In this document: piece after piece, positions 1 to 7,752 of the stretch
How positions within the stretch are numbered: the stretch's first letter is position 1
Layout of the letters: every line of letters starts with the position of its first letter
Assembly (NCBI GenBank): GCA_001775395.1
Contig: MEWP01000063.1
Coordinates: 1-64,000 of the forward strand
DNA: 64,000 bases
From: a candidate division Zixibacteria bacterium RBG_16_53_22
GTDB lineage: Bacteria; Zixibacteria; MSB-5A5; UBA10806
Reading direction: 5' to 3'
The notes under the pieces: model-generated
Databases searched by the model: none
Seen by the model: the letters and a program-made list of their open reading frames with translations, nothing else
Told to the model about the DNA's origin: nothing
Made by a program: the position numbers and the translations under genes

Positions 1-268
1 CAGTCAGTTTACCCGCCACAATCTCGATCTTATCAACTTCCCTGTGTTCCAGGAATAGGCGCAGATCCTTGAAAAACAGCCCGTAATCGTCGAAGTAAGA
101 CAATGGCACGCAATACCATTCTACGTCATATAGGTCCAGCGTGTCCTTCATGGTGATGTCGAAGAGTTTTTCCGCATTGGCTTGGCCATCCCCATGATAC
201 ATCTGGGATAGGGTATGGCTATCGCCAGTTGAGAGTGAATTGCCGCTATAGCTGGCTTGATCATTCAT
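1..268 (-). CDS. hypothetical protein, 3' part runs off left edge
   Basis: Open frame on minus strand from ATG at 268 (MNDQASYSGNSLSTGDSHTLSQMYHGDG...) to window edge; ATG overlaps the stop of the next upstream CDS; not in ORF track because no stop in window. Confidence 0.6.
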   Translation of the reverse strand, partial: MNDQASYSGNSLSTGDSHTLSQMYHGDGQANAEKLFDITMKDTLDLYDVEWYCVPLSYFDDYGLFFKDLRLFLEHREVDKIEIVAGKLT

Positions 269-518
269 TTGCGATCTCCTTGTTTTGCAAGCGCACCCTT
301 ATCCTGGCCTCTGAGTACATGCTACCAGATGTCTCGTAATCCTTAAGAACTTCCAATAGCTCGCAGTCGATGCCTGGGTCACATTTGCTGAGAAGTGGTT
401 CTACAATGAAAGCCATGTGCTCCAGGATAACGCCTTGAATGATCCTGAGCGCTGCATATTCAGATTGCACCCTTCTGATATTCATGACCACTTCTGGATC
501 TAACTTCTTAAATGTCAT
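261..518 (-). CDS. hypothetical protein (85 aa)
   Basis: ORF with upstream RBS (TATAGGAGGGCGAAAATG). Confidence 0.7.
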   Translation of the reverse strand: MTFKKLDPEVVMNIRRVQSEYAALRIIQGVILEHMAFIVEPLLSKCDPGIDCELLEVLKDYETSGSMYSEARIRVRLQNKEIANE

Positions 519-592
519 TTTCGCCCTCCTATAAAGGCTCTAAGGTTTGTTACCCCACGTCTGCCCACATCCATAGGCAGGCGTCGGACAAC

Positions 593-628
593 AAAAAAAG
601 GCCGCACATCTCTTTGAGACATGCGGCC
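593..628 (-). terminator. rho-independent terminator
   Basis: Minus strand GGCCGCATGTCTC-AAA-GAGATGTGCGGCC (13-bp stem with G-U pairs) followed by T7; lies just downstream of CDS ending at 670. Confidence 0.9.
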
Positions 629-669
629 CATCGGTCGCTATCGCTTAACGTCCATCGACTATTAAGTTG

Positions 670-855
670 TTACTCTATTAAGATAAATATTGACCTCCAT
701 TTGCGTACCAATTTCCTGAGCTGGCCTTTGGTTCTGGTTGCTACACGATTGGGCGTCAGGAAATTGTCCAGGTGCTTGAATAACTCATCGAGTTCCTGGA
801 TGCAATCCTGGCACACGCCACCATCGCAGTCATCGCAACAGAAGAGACACTCCAT
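670..855 (-). CDS. small Cys-rich protein (MECLFCCDDCDGGVCQDC), putative zinc-binding
   Basis: ORF; CxxC clusters. Confidence 0.6.
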   Translation of the reverse strand: MECLFCCDDCDGGVCQDCIQELDELFKHLDNFLTPNRVATRTKGQLRKLVRKWRSIFILIE

Positions 856-1226
856 TATGTCTCCTCCTCGATAGGCGAGAAGGGGATGTCCGTGCCAGGA
901 TAGAAGTGATGGCCTGGCTTGACCTTATCCCATTCTCCCTTTGGAACGGCACTGCCATCGATGTACTTACCGGCATAATTGACGCGCCATTCCAGGATAT
1001 GGCATAGGGTTACGTCCAGCAGGGCATCTGCGTAACCCGTCACCTCCTCTCTGCCCCAATGGGGCAATTTCCGGTAATGCTCGTTGTCCCAGATCCGATA
1101 TGCCAGGTGCTCCAGAATCCATTGGTGCTGCTTGTGCTCTCGCCAGGCCAACATGTAGATGCCCAGGGCTGCTCCCTTCAGGGAGCCTATGCGCTCCAGA
1201 TGGCGATCCAATGCTGTCTTAGCCAT
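855..1226 (-). CDS. hypothetical protein
   Basis: ORF; start moved from 1355 to ATG at 1226 (MAKTALDRHLERIG), which overlaps the upstream stop. Confidence 0.65.
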   Translation of the reverse strand: MAKTALDRHLERIGSLKGAALGIYMLAWREHKQHQWILEHLAYRIWDNEHYRKLPHWGREEVTGYADALLDVTLCHILEWRVNYAGKYIDGSAVPKGEWDKVKPGHHFYPGTDIPFSPIEEET

Positions 1227-1662
1227 TGTCGGCCTCCCGGTACTTCTCGCACCATTCGTGGTAAGAGCCTGGCGCATCCACCTGCCTGCCACACCACGGG
1301 CAGTAGGCCCAGTAGCCATAGCACGCGCCATCCCCTTCGTGTGACGAGAAGCCACAATGGCGTGGTGCGATCTCGTCTAACAAGCTCCAGATGTCTTCGT
1401 TCAGGATGTACTCTGCCACTTCAGCCGATGACATGCCGTCCTGGAAATCGTCATCGTCGGCGTAATAGGGTTGGTGATAGCCTGGTTTGTGGATGAGCTT
1501 CAGCCGATCCACATCGGCCTGGAGTGCCTTGACGCGCCTGACGATGCGGCACTGTTGCGCCACGCCATCCAGGAACGCCATGAACTTTGGGATTAAATCC
1601 TCGGCTCGCATGGTAGCCGACGAAAGCGGGCCGATGTACTCTCTCGAAAGTCGCTTGCTCAT
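1219..1662 (-). CDS. zinc-ribbon-containing hypothetical protein
   Basis: ORF; start at 1662 with AAGGAGGATAATAATG; YCPWCGRQ...WC. Confidence 0.7.
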   Translation of the reverse strand: MSKRLSREYIGPLSSATMRAEDLIPKFMAFLDGVAQQCRIVRRVKALQADVDRLKLIHKPGYHQPYYADDDDFQDGMSSAEVAEYILNEDIWSLLDEIAPRHCGFSSHEGDGACYGYWAYCPWCGRQVDAPGSYHEWCEKYREADNG

Positions 1663-1673
1663 TATTATCCTCC

Positions 1674-1925
1674 TTATACAAGATCGACGTTGGAAAACAC
1701 GACCAATTCTACGGCACGCCCACGCCATTCTTCAGGGAAGCAGGCGATGCGCGTCCTGTCCGGGCATCGCTGGATGACTTGCTTGAAGGCACGTTCAAAT
1801 TCCCAATCGTAGGCGGCCATGAGCGCCGTAGTGACGCCCACGACGATGCCACGTCCGTACTCTGGACTTGCCCCCGACTTTGGATGCAGGTTGTATAGGG
1901 CATCCCTTATCAAGCTGTCTTTCAT
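1674..1925 (-). CDS. hypothetical protein (83 aa)
   Basis: ORF, coupled with neighbours. Confidence 0.6.
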   Translation of the reverse strand: MKDSLIRDALYNLHPKSGASPEYGRGIVVGVTTALMAAYDWEFERAFKQVIQRCPDRTRIACFPEEWRGRAVELVVFSNVDLV

Positions 1926-2191
1926 CGGTTACACCCCCTTATTTCTCGCATCTTCTGCGAGTATACATTGACGTGACAAAACGGTTTCCAATACGGTGTG
2001 GGATCGTATACCAGATTGGGGGCAATCTCGTTTAGCTTACTGCCGTATTGCAGCAATCCGATGTCGGTTGCGTTGCCCTTTACTCTGATATAGACGAAAT
2101 CCTGGCTAAACACAGGTATGTCTTTGCCCGGATTGTGGCGTGTGAATGGGCAATCTATGGCTTGAGCTGTTTGCGCCTGTGGGTTGCCCAT
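1922..2191 (-). CDS. hypothetical protein
   Basis: ORF; start adjusted to MGNPQAQTAQ. Confidence 0.55.
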   Translation of the reverse strand: MGNPQAQTAQAIDCPFTRHNPGKDIPVFSQDFVYIRVKGNATDIGLLQYGSKLNEIAPNLVYDPTPYWKPFCHVNVYSQKMREIRGCNR

Positions 2192-2490
2192 AGCAGCGTC
2201 TCCTCGCACATCTGGATCTGAAGGTCCATAAAGCCGTCGATGTACATGCTACTGACACCGAACTGGTTTATGTCAATTCTGTATCCATTGTACACAAACC
2301 AGATTTTGTTGTGGTCCAGGCGTCCCTCCGCCACTAGAAGCTGGACGTAGTAGAAGATGTTGTCTGTGCTGTATACGAACGGCACAGTGCTTTCATCGTT
2401 AACCCAGGGCTCGATGGTCTCGTGGAATGTTTTCCTGATGTCGAAATCTGACACTGCTTGCCCGTCGCTTGAATACACCAGCTCGATCAT
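2155..2490 (-). CDS. hypothetical protein (111 aa)
   Basis: ORF; RBS AAAGGAGGCAACAAATG. Confidence 0.65.
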   Translation of the reverse strand: MIELVYSSDGQAVSDFDIRKTFHETIEPWVNDESTVPFVYSTDNIFYYVQLLVAEGRLDHNKIWFVYNGYRIDINQFGVSSMYIDGFMDLQIQMCEETLLWATHRRKQLKP

Positions 2491-2588
2491 TTGTTGCCTC
2501 CTTTGCGCCTCTTCTGGTTCTGGCGATGCTTCTTCGCCACCTTGTTAGGTCGATTGGTTCTCTTGACGCCAGTCCGGTTAGTTGCCAT
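2487..2588 (-). CDS. 33-aa highly basic microprotein (MATNRTGVKRTNRPNKVAKKHRQNQKRRKGGNK)
   Basis: Hand-translated; ATG overlaps stop of upstream CDS and TGA overlaps ATG of downstream CDS; below ORF-track size cutoff. Confidence 0.55.
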   Translation of the reverse strand: MATNRTGVKRTNRPNKVAKKHRQNQKRRKGGNK

Positions 2589-2871
2589 TGCGCAACTCCG
2601 CATACAGCCAGTTCAAAGAATGCTCCAGGTGTGCGATTACTGGATTGTCTGTGTCAGCCATCGGGATCAGGTCTGTTTCCCCGGTGCTTACATTGTACAT
2701 GGTTGCCCATAGGTCTCCATCTCTGTCTCTGTAGAACATGGCATGGATTTCTATACCTTTTATCTGGAGCGCATTGGCCTCTGGGCAGAAATTCATGTGT
2801 GCGCTGGAGTCCATCTCCTGCTGACAGAATGGGCAAAACTCTGCCATAACCCTACGAATTTGTTTTACCAT
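2578..2871 (-). CDS. zinc-finger-like hypothetical protein (CPFCQQEMDSSAHMNFC)
   Basis: ORF; start at 2871 (MVKQIRR) behind AAGGAGGCTCTCG. Confidence 0.65.
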   Translation of the reverse strand: MVKQIRRVMAEFCPFCQQEMDSSAHMNFCPEANALQIKGIEIHAMFYRDRDGDLWATMYNVSTGETDLIPMADTDNPVIAHLEHSLNWLYAELRNGN

Positions 2872-3085
2872 CGAGAGCCTCCTTATCTCGATCATACTGT
2901 GCGGCATGTTCACGTAGCTCATCTGCGTATTGCTCCCATTCCAGTAGTGTGCCGCTATTCTGACTGGACAGGAACACTACGACGCGCTGTATGGTGCGCA
3001 AATCAGGCTTGGGCAAGTTGTGCCTGACAGCTACCTGATGCGCCGCCCAATTGGCGCGATTGAATTGGCGTGTGCGAAAGATCAT
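2852..3085 (-). CDS. hypothetical protein (77 aa)
   Basis: ORF; AAGGAGGCATGTTACATG. Confidence 0.65.
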   Translation of the reverse strand: MIFRTRQFNRANWAAHQVAVRHNLPKPDLRTIQRVVVFLSSQNSGTLLEWEQYADELREHAAQYDRDKEALDGKTNS

Positions 3086-3101
3086 GTAACATGCCTCCTT
3101 A

Positions 3102-3434
3102 TCATTCCTGAAATTTCAATTCGCGTAGCCTGGCATTTGCCTTTGCAACAAATTGTGGATACATTCCCGATTGATCGCCACCAACGTGAAGATGTGGCCT
3201 GTCACATTCATCGCTGCTGTAATAGATCTTCAGACCAGCGCCATTGAGTCGGTAGCTGCCATCCTCGCCTCCAGCAATCTCGTCTATAAGTTCCTGGTAT
3301 CTATGCGGCTCTTGCAATGCCGACTTAATAAAGTAAGACATTGCATCCCACTCCGTCTGTAGCGCAATCATTGCCAGATCACCAAATGCGAGCTTGGTGA
3401 CAATATTGCGCCACACTAAACTGTTTTTGTCCAT
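3102..3434 (-). CDS. hypothetical protein
   Basis: ORF; start MDKNSLVWR behind AAGGAGGAACCG. Confidence 0.65.
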   Translation of the reverse strand: MDKNSLVWRNIVTKLAFGDLAMIALQTEWDAMSYFIKSALQEPHRYQELIDEIAGGEDGSYRLNGAGLKIYYSSDECDRPHLHVGGDQSGMYPQFVAKANARLRELKFQE

Positions 3435-3444
3435 CGGTTCCTCC

Positions 3445-3693
3445 TTATGCAATGGGGCCTTTGCCCTTGAGAGTGAACACATCCTCGACCAGATCCTTGG
3501 AGTCCTTAAGACTCAGTGACAGCAGATTGCGCACGACCCTGATGCGTTGGATGAGCGTGTGTGGCTGGTTAGTCTCTTCCAGTATTGCATCGACGTGTTC
3601 TCCGAGTGATCGCTTCTTACCGCGTGACCAGTTAATGGGATCGACTGGCCCCTTCTCGATTGAGAAGGAATAACCGAACAATTCAAACTGCAT
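3445..3693 (-). CDS. small protein with ribosomal bL12 C-terminal-domain-like segment
   Basis: IQRIRVVRNLLSLSLKDSKDLVEDVFTLKGKG resembles bL12 CTD ([33 protein letters not shown]); RBS AAGGAGGCATTACC. Confidence 0.7.
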   Translation of the reverse strand: MQFELFGYSFSIEKGPVDPINWSRGKKRSLGEHVDAILEETNQPHTLIQRIRVVRNLLSLSLKDSKDLVEDVFTLKGKGPIA

Positions 3694-3786
3694 GGTAATG
3701 CCTCCTTATGGATCGAACTGATGTTTTTGAGCCGCCCATGAGCACCTCGATGCACATGGGCCGCCCCAAAACAAAGTGAAAGAGAG

Positions 3787-3810
3787 GTCGAGTCCAAATT
3801 TGGACTCGAC
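3787..3810. repeat. dispersed palindrome copy, GTCGAGTCCAAATTTGGACTCGAC (perfect 24 bp)
   Basis: Read directly; 10 bp past the stop of CDS 3820..3996. Confidence 0.95.
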
Positions 3811-3819
3811 CCGGATGGA

Positions 3820-3996
3820 CTATTTAGACTTGATGCAGACGTGTTCAGCGTGTATGTCATTCCACGTGACGCGCCATAGGGTTGCTTTTCCCCACATTCC
3901 GACCTGGCGATTGAATTCTTTGAGCGCCAGGTGCAAATCTGAGCTATCGTATTGTCTGTTGAAAAATTGGCTATGGACCTCATAGAAGTATCTCAT
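3820..3996 (-). CDS. 58-aa hypothetical protein (MRYFYEVHSQFFNRQYDSSDLHLALKEFNRQVGMWGK...)
   Basis: Hand-translated; RBS CCAAGGAGTATAGACG; just below ORF-track cutoff. Confidence 0.65.
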   Translation of the reverse strand: MRYFYEVHSQFFNRQYDSSDLHLALKEFNRQVGMWGKATLWRVTWNDIHAEHVCIKSK

Positions 3997-4202
3997 CGTC
4001 TATACTCCTTGGCCGTGTACTTACGCGGCAACGATGCCTTGCGTGCTCTAAACTCGTACAGGTGTTCGTCTTTGCCATTCAATCCAAGATTGGCCTGAAC
4101 ATCATCACAGGCTGTACCGCCATCGCAAGCATGGACGTAGAACGGCTTTTTGAACGATGTTAATCCTTGTTGGAAGATCCACACGGCGTATAACATGGTC
4201 AT
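3993..4202 (-). CDS. hypothetical protein (69 aa)
   Basis: ORF, overlaps neighbours by 4 nt. Confidence 0.6.
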   Translation of the reverse strand: MTMLYAVWIFQQGLTSFKKPFYVHACDGGTACDDVQANLGLNGKDEHLYEFRARKASLPRKYTAKEYRR

Positions 4203-4471
4203 TCTCCATCTCCAAACACCCGGCGCACGAAGCGCCGCATTTGGTCCATCTGATACCAGCGCGCCATGAAGTAATTGCGCTGTACAACGGCTCTTTTTTC
4301 ACGTCTACTGCGCTCCAGGCGATTGCCAGGGAAATCGATTGGGTCCCAGCGTACCCACTCATTGAAATGCCACATGGACCTAAACTCTCTTTCGGCCTGG
4401 CGCTGGGCAATCTCTTGCAAGAACTTATCCCGCACGTAGTTGGCCTTCCATTGTACTCTGAAGCTTGCCAT
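4199..4471 (-). CDS. basic hypothetical protein (90 aa)
   Basis: ORF; RBS GGGAGGTATACC. Confidence 0.65.
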   Translation of the reverse strand: MASFRVQWKANYVRDKFLQEIAQRQAEREFRSMWHFNEWVRWDPIDFPGNRLERSRREKRAVVQRNYFMARWYQMDQMRRFVRRVFGDGE

Positions 4472-4540
4472 GGTATACCTCCCTTTTGGCTAATTTATTG
4501 AGTCGTGTCTGCGCATCTTAATGCCCAAACGCCACGCAAC

Positions 4541-4603
4541 AAAAAAGCCGCACCGATCCCCCAAACGATGTCAGTAACCGTTAAGGTAGGATGGTGCGGC
4601 TTT
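4541..4603 (-). terminator. rho-independent terminator (long loop)
   Basis: AAAGCCGCACC(4544-4554)/GGTGCGGCTTT(4593-4603), extended by GGAT/ATCC with a bulge; T-run on minus strand; downstream of CDS ending at 4656. Confidence 0.75.
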
Positions 4604-4655
4604 AGATCCATCGCGCTGCAAAAGCCGCAAAAGCACGCGATGGAAAGCTATTAAG

Positions 4656-5045
4656 TTATGCGCTGAAATTGTCTACGATCTTCTTGAACTCGCTGAACGT
4701 GATGCGCTTATGCCGTAGGGCAATGGCCGCCTGGATGACCTCAGCCTCATCGCTTGGCTGATACGTTAAGAAGTCAGGTGGATCTTCATCTTCATCTATA
4801 TCAACATGGAAGTAGCAGGCATGACAACCATCGAAACTATGGCCGACTGGCTCACTGTTGACGGCATCGCGTTTTTCGTGTGCTTCTGTCAACGTCAATC
4901 CCTCGAAAGCACAGGCGACGCTATTGCCACTCAGATCGTCATGATCGCCTGCGTGTCGCATGATCAAATGATCTTCGACCATCTCGTACCACGCTTCACA
5001 CATGCCATAACCTGATCCAGCACTAACTTTTATGAACACGATCAT
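4656..5045 (-). CDS. hypothetical protein
   Basis: ORF; start MIVFIKVSAGSGYG behind AAGAAGGAGA. Confidence 0.65.
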   Translation of the reverse strand: MIVFIKVSAGSGYGMCEAWYEMVEDHLIMRHAGDHDDLSGNSVACAFEGLTLTEAHEKRDAVNSEPVGHSFDGCHACYFHVDIDEDEDPPDFLTYQPSDEAEVIQAAIALRHKRITFSEFKKIVDNFSA

Positions 5046-5093
5046 TCTCCTTCTTCCCATAGGTGCAGGAGTCCGCCCTATGAGAGCTAATGA

Positions 5094-5234
5094 TTATTTG
5101 ATAACACGTGCCGCCAATCTCGCAAACTGGCGGCTGAACATGGACGCTAAATTGAAATCATCCACGTGTCCAGTCCGATACCAAATTGCCCAGTAATAGG
5201 CGCATTTCTGCGCCAGGCGCTCCAATTCACTCAT
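5094..5234 (-). CDS. hypothetical protein (46 aa, MSELERLAQKCAYYW)
   Basis: ORF; AAAGGAGATTATC RBS. Confidence 0.55.
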   Translation of the reverse strand: MSELERLAQKCAYYWAIWYRTGHVDDFNLASMFSRQFARLAARVIK

Positions 5235-5312
5235 GATAATCTCCTTTCGACTATAGAGCTTATAGAGCCACATGGACGCCCCATGAGACGCCCATGTCAC
5301 CCTATAAACACA

Positions 5313-5350
5313 AGAAAAAAACCGCCGAGGCCGACGCCCAGACTCGGCGG
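5313..5350 (-). terminator. rho-independent terminator
   Basis: CCGCCGAG(5322-5329)/CTCGGCGG(5343-5350) then T7 on minus strand; downstream of CDS ending 5362. Confidence 0.9.
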
Positions 5351-5361
5351 ATTGGAGCTAC

Positions 5362-5640
5362 CTAATCGCGATACCCACAGGCAAACGCATAACCTGCCTG
5401 ATATGCGCGATATTCCCCTTCACTGTTATCGACCGCATCATCGAGAATCTCCCCATGCCCATTAAGGGCAAAGGCTGACTCAACGAAGGTTTTACATTCC
5501 TTGAGAGACAAATTCTCCCCTAACACCCACAAAGTCTTTATCCTGGCTATCATGATAGCGTTGTCAGGCAGTCCAATACTCTCCGGGTGATTTAACCTCA
5601 TATACTCTATAGCATGCGCCAATGCAACACGTTCATTCAT
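5362..5640 (-). CDS. second bL12-CTD-like small protein
   Basis: IMIARIKTLWVLGENLSLKECKTFVESAFALNGHG aligns with the same motif as 3445..3693; start MNERVALAH with RBS ATAGGAGGGTAAAA. Confidence 0.6.
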   Translation of the reverse strand: MNERVALAHAIEYMRLNHPESIGLPDNAIMIARIKTLWVLGENLSLKECKTFVESAFALNGHGEILDDAVDNSEGEYRAYQAGYAFACGYRD

Positions 5641-5680
5641 TTTTACCCTCCTATAGAGCTGAATAAGATTCTTGATCGAC

Positions 5681-5839
5681 CTACGCGCGCACCAATTGCC
5701 ACATATCGAAATTCGCACGCATGAGAATACCTGCCTTGGCAAACATGAAACCAATGCATTCCTCAAACGTACCACGACAAGCTACACTGCCATGCGCATA
5801 CAACGCTGAGTCAGAACGATATACCAATACTTTGTACAT
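5681..5839 (-). CDS. 52-aa hypothetical protein (MYKVLVYRSDSALYAHGSVACRGTFEECIGFMFAKAG...)
   Basis: Hand-translated; RBS ATAGGGGGGTGAC; below ORF cutoff. Confidence 0.6.
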   Translation of the reverse strand: MYKVLVYRSDSALYAHGSVACRGTFEECIGFMFAKAGILMRANFDMWQLVRA

Positions 5840-5972
5840 GTCACCCCCCTATGGGTTGAAATATGGATTTTTGACCGCCCTATAAGAACCGTTACGAAAA
5901 ATCCACAAAACCAATTCTCGTAACGGGAATTCACCAGTAGTGGTGGTACACTGGACATGACGAGTAGGAAAG

Positions 5973-5990
5973 TTGACAGTATGCTGTCAA
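5973..5990. repeat. inverted repeat TTGACAG-tatg-CTGTCAA
   Basis: Read directly; intergenic. Confidence 0.85.
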
Positions 5991-6002
5991 ACACTGCCTA
6001 CC

Positions 6003-6079
6003 TTACTAGAGCCCACATACTGGGTGTGCATGTGGGCTCTAGTAAAGCAAAGACTCCCCCTTGTGGGGGGGGAGTCTTT
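6003..6079. terminator. tandem hairpins, possible bidirectional terminator/insulator
   Basis: Perfect 16-bp stem TTACTAGAGCCCACAT(6003-6018)/ATGTGGGCTCTAGTAA(6030-6045), then AAAGACTCCCCC(6049-6060)/GGGGGAGTCTTT(6068-6079). Confidence 0.8.
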
Positions 6080-6106
6080 CGTGCTAGTGGGGGAATGGTG
6101 ACGAAG

Positions 6107-6940
6107 TTACTTTTTGGCGGGCTTGGGCTTGCGCTCTGGTTCTTCAGGCAGTGATACGTTGTTGTCAACCACGCTAGTGGGGTTGGCTTTCAGCCATGCT
6201 TCTGGTGTGATCGACAAGGCGACGGTATCATTGTGGCCGTTCTGGTTAACCCCAATGCCCAGGGCATTACACGCTTCATTCCAAGTGGTATGTTTACACG
6301 CTTCTTGGAGTCGCGCGTCGGTATCGCTCCATACCTTGTTGGACTTGGCGTAGATGATAGCATGAAGCTTTTGGAGTGCCGTCTCAGTAGTGGGGTAATG
6401 GTTGGGCGTATCAGCCTGTGTGAAGGTTGCCAACAAGGTGGACTTACCCGGCTTGTCTACAGCGTACATTTCTATGCTATCAGCCAGGGAGAGGTAGAAG
6501 CGCACGTTACCGGAATGCGTGATCCGGTATGTCTCATAGGGCAAGTGTTTGTCGGCTGACTTGCTAGCAGACGACTCGCCAGTATAACTGGCCTTAAAGC
6601 CTAGTGGTATTACTACGTCGGCCACAAACGTGTCAACCCGGTAGTTGTGGGTTATGTCGGCTATAGCGACGCGGTCAGACTGGTTTAATTCAGCCAAGTC
6701 TTTCATCAACAATTGAACCTCTTCTAGCGCTTTGGGAGAGGTCATGTCTATAGTTGAGAGTTTCTGCCTTGCTGACAGTTCACGGTCAGCAATCCAGTTT
6801 TGGCGTTCCTGGACAAATTCAGCTAATTCTACGGGAATTTCATCAGCGTGCTTGCTATAGGTAGCAAGCCATGTTAGCAATTCGAGATGCTTGTCAAAAG
6901 CGCTCCCCTGCCAACCTGCTAGGTTCTTCTTCTCGTTCAT
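6107..6940 (-). CDS. hypothetical protein (277 aa)
   Basis: Long ORF with RBS TTAGGAGGCTAATCA. Confidence 0.8.
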   Translation of the reverse strand: MNEKKNLAGWQGSAFDKHLELLTWLATYSKHADEIPVELAEFVQERQNWIADRELSARQKLSTIDMTSPKALEEVQLLMKDLAELNQSDRVAIADITHNYRVDTFVADVVIPLGFKASYTGESSASKSADKHLPYETYRITHSGNVRFYLSLADSIEMYAVDKPGKSTLLATFTQADTPNHYPTTETALQKLHAIIYAKSNKVWSDTDARLQEACKHTTWNEACNALGIGVNQNGHNDTVALSITPEAWLKANPTSVVDNNVSLPEEPERKPKPAKK

Positions 6941-7069
6941 TGATTAGCCTCCTAAGCTATAGTGGTTGTGGTGTGCGCGTGCACACCTGATACCAGTATA
7001 CCACACGTTTTATTGTCAAGTTGACCTAGCGTATAGTGGTAGTATGTATGCAATACGTGGTAATACTAC

Positions 7070-7096
7070 ACACCTTACCTGTAAGTTGTAAGGTGT
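7070..7096. repeat. inverted repeat ACACCTTAC-N9-GTAAGGTGT
   Basis: Read directly. Confidence 0.85.
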
Positions 7097-7490
7097 AATT
7101 ATGAGTATACCTGAGCATACTACTACCTATAGTGGGGTGTATGTAGCTTTACTAAGCTTGACGTAACGAGTATACGTAGTTATGCATAGGTTAGTATTAG
7201 AACATATGTACCAATTTGGTACTTCTATGGAAAGCTACATAGATTTTAAGGTATGTGTTGACATAAGGGTATAGTAGGGTATACCTGGCTCTGCTGGGAG
7301 AGGTCAGCAGGCATGCATCTCGGCGAAGATACCCCCAGCCAAAAAATAGAACAAGTGTTCTGACAACCCCGACTATCCCCCCTCCTACGCCTTACCCCAA
7401 ATTCCATACTTGACATAATAGAACGGCTAAATCCATCTACATCTGTTTACAGGAATGGGGTAGGGGAGCATGGTGATAGGGTAGGGGAGA

Positions 7491-7509
7491 GAGTCCAACT
7501 GCTGGACTC
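7491..7509. repeat. dispersed palindrome copy GAGTCCAACTGCTGGACTC
   Basis: Identical to copy at 20254-20272. Confidence 0.9.
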
Positions 7510-7548
7510 AAGCGGTAGGGTAGGGGGCTGGTGGTGGTCGCGGGCGAT

Positions 7549-7593
7549 GCGAAAAAACTGTGTTCCTCGTACCTGTGGTACTTGTTTTTTCGC
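7549..7593. repeat. inverted repeat GCGAAAAAAC...GTTTTTTCGC with inner GTACC-TGT-GGTAC
   Basis: Arms 7549-7558 and 7584-7593; inner palindrome 7569-7581. Confidence 0.85.
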
Positions 7594-7752
7594 AGATATA
7601 TAGTGGCATGGGTGAGTGTGGTCACTGGCTGGATGGTGGGGACGGGGGGAGTGGTGGGTGAGTGTGTGTGGTGTGGTGATACCCGTAGGGGGTATATTGT
7701 GGTAGGTTTACCATAAGTGGGCAAAACACGGGATTTTAGGTGCCTTTTGGGG

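Larger units (their letters stand above)
6941..7752. other. long non-coding regulatory/origin-like region (AT-rich half then G-rich half)
   Basis: No convincing ORF; many inverted repeats; G-tract repeats; see findings. Confidence 0.6.

Noticed and set aside
3513-3983. 156-aa minus ORF across 3445..3693 and 3820..3996
   Set aside because: Overlaps two better-supported small CDSs with RBSs; sequence is low-plausibility
7277-7341. tRNA gene (D-arm-like GGCTCTGCTGGGAGAGG)
   Set aside because: No acceptable anticodon stem or T-arm (no GGTTCGAATCC-like motif); kept only as a possible structured RNA
7437-7724. 95-aa Pro/Thr/His-rich minus ORF
   Set aside because: Reverse reading of the G-rich non-coding tract; no RBS, low-complexity
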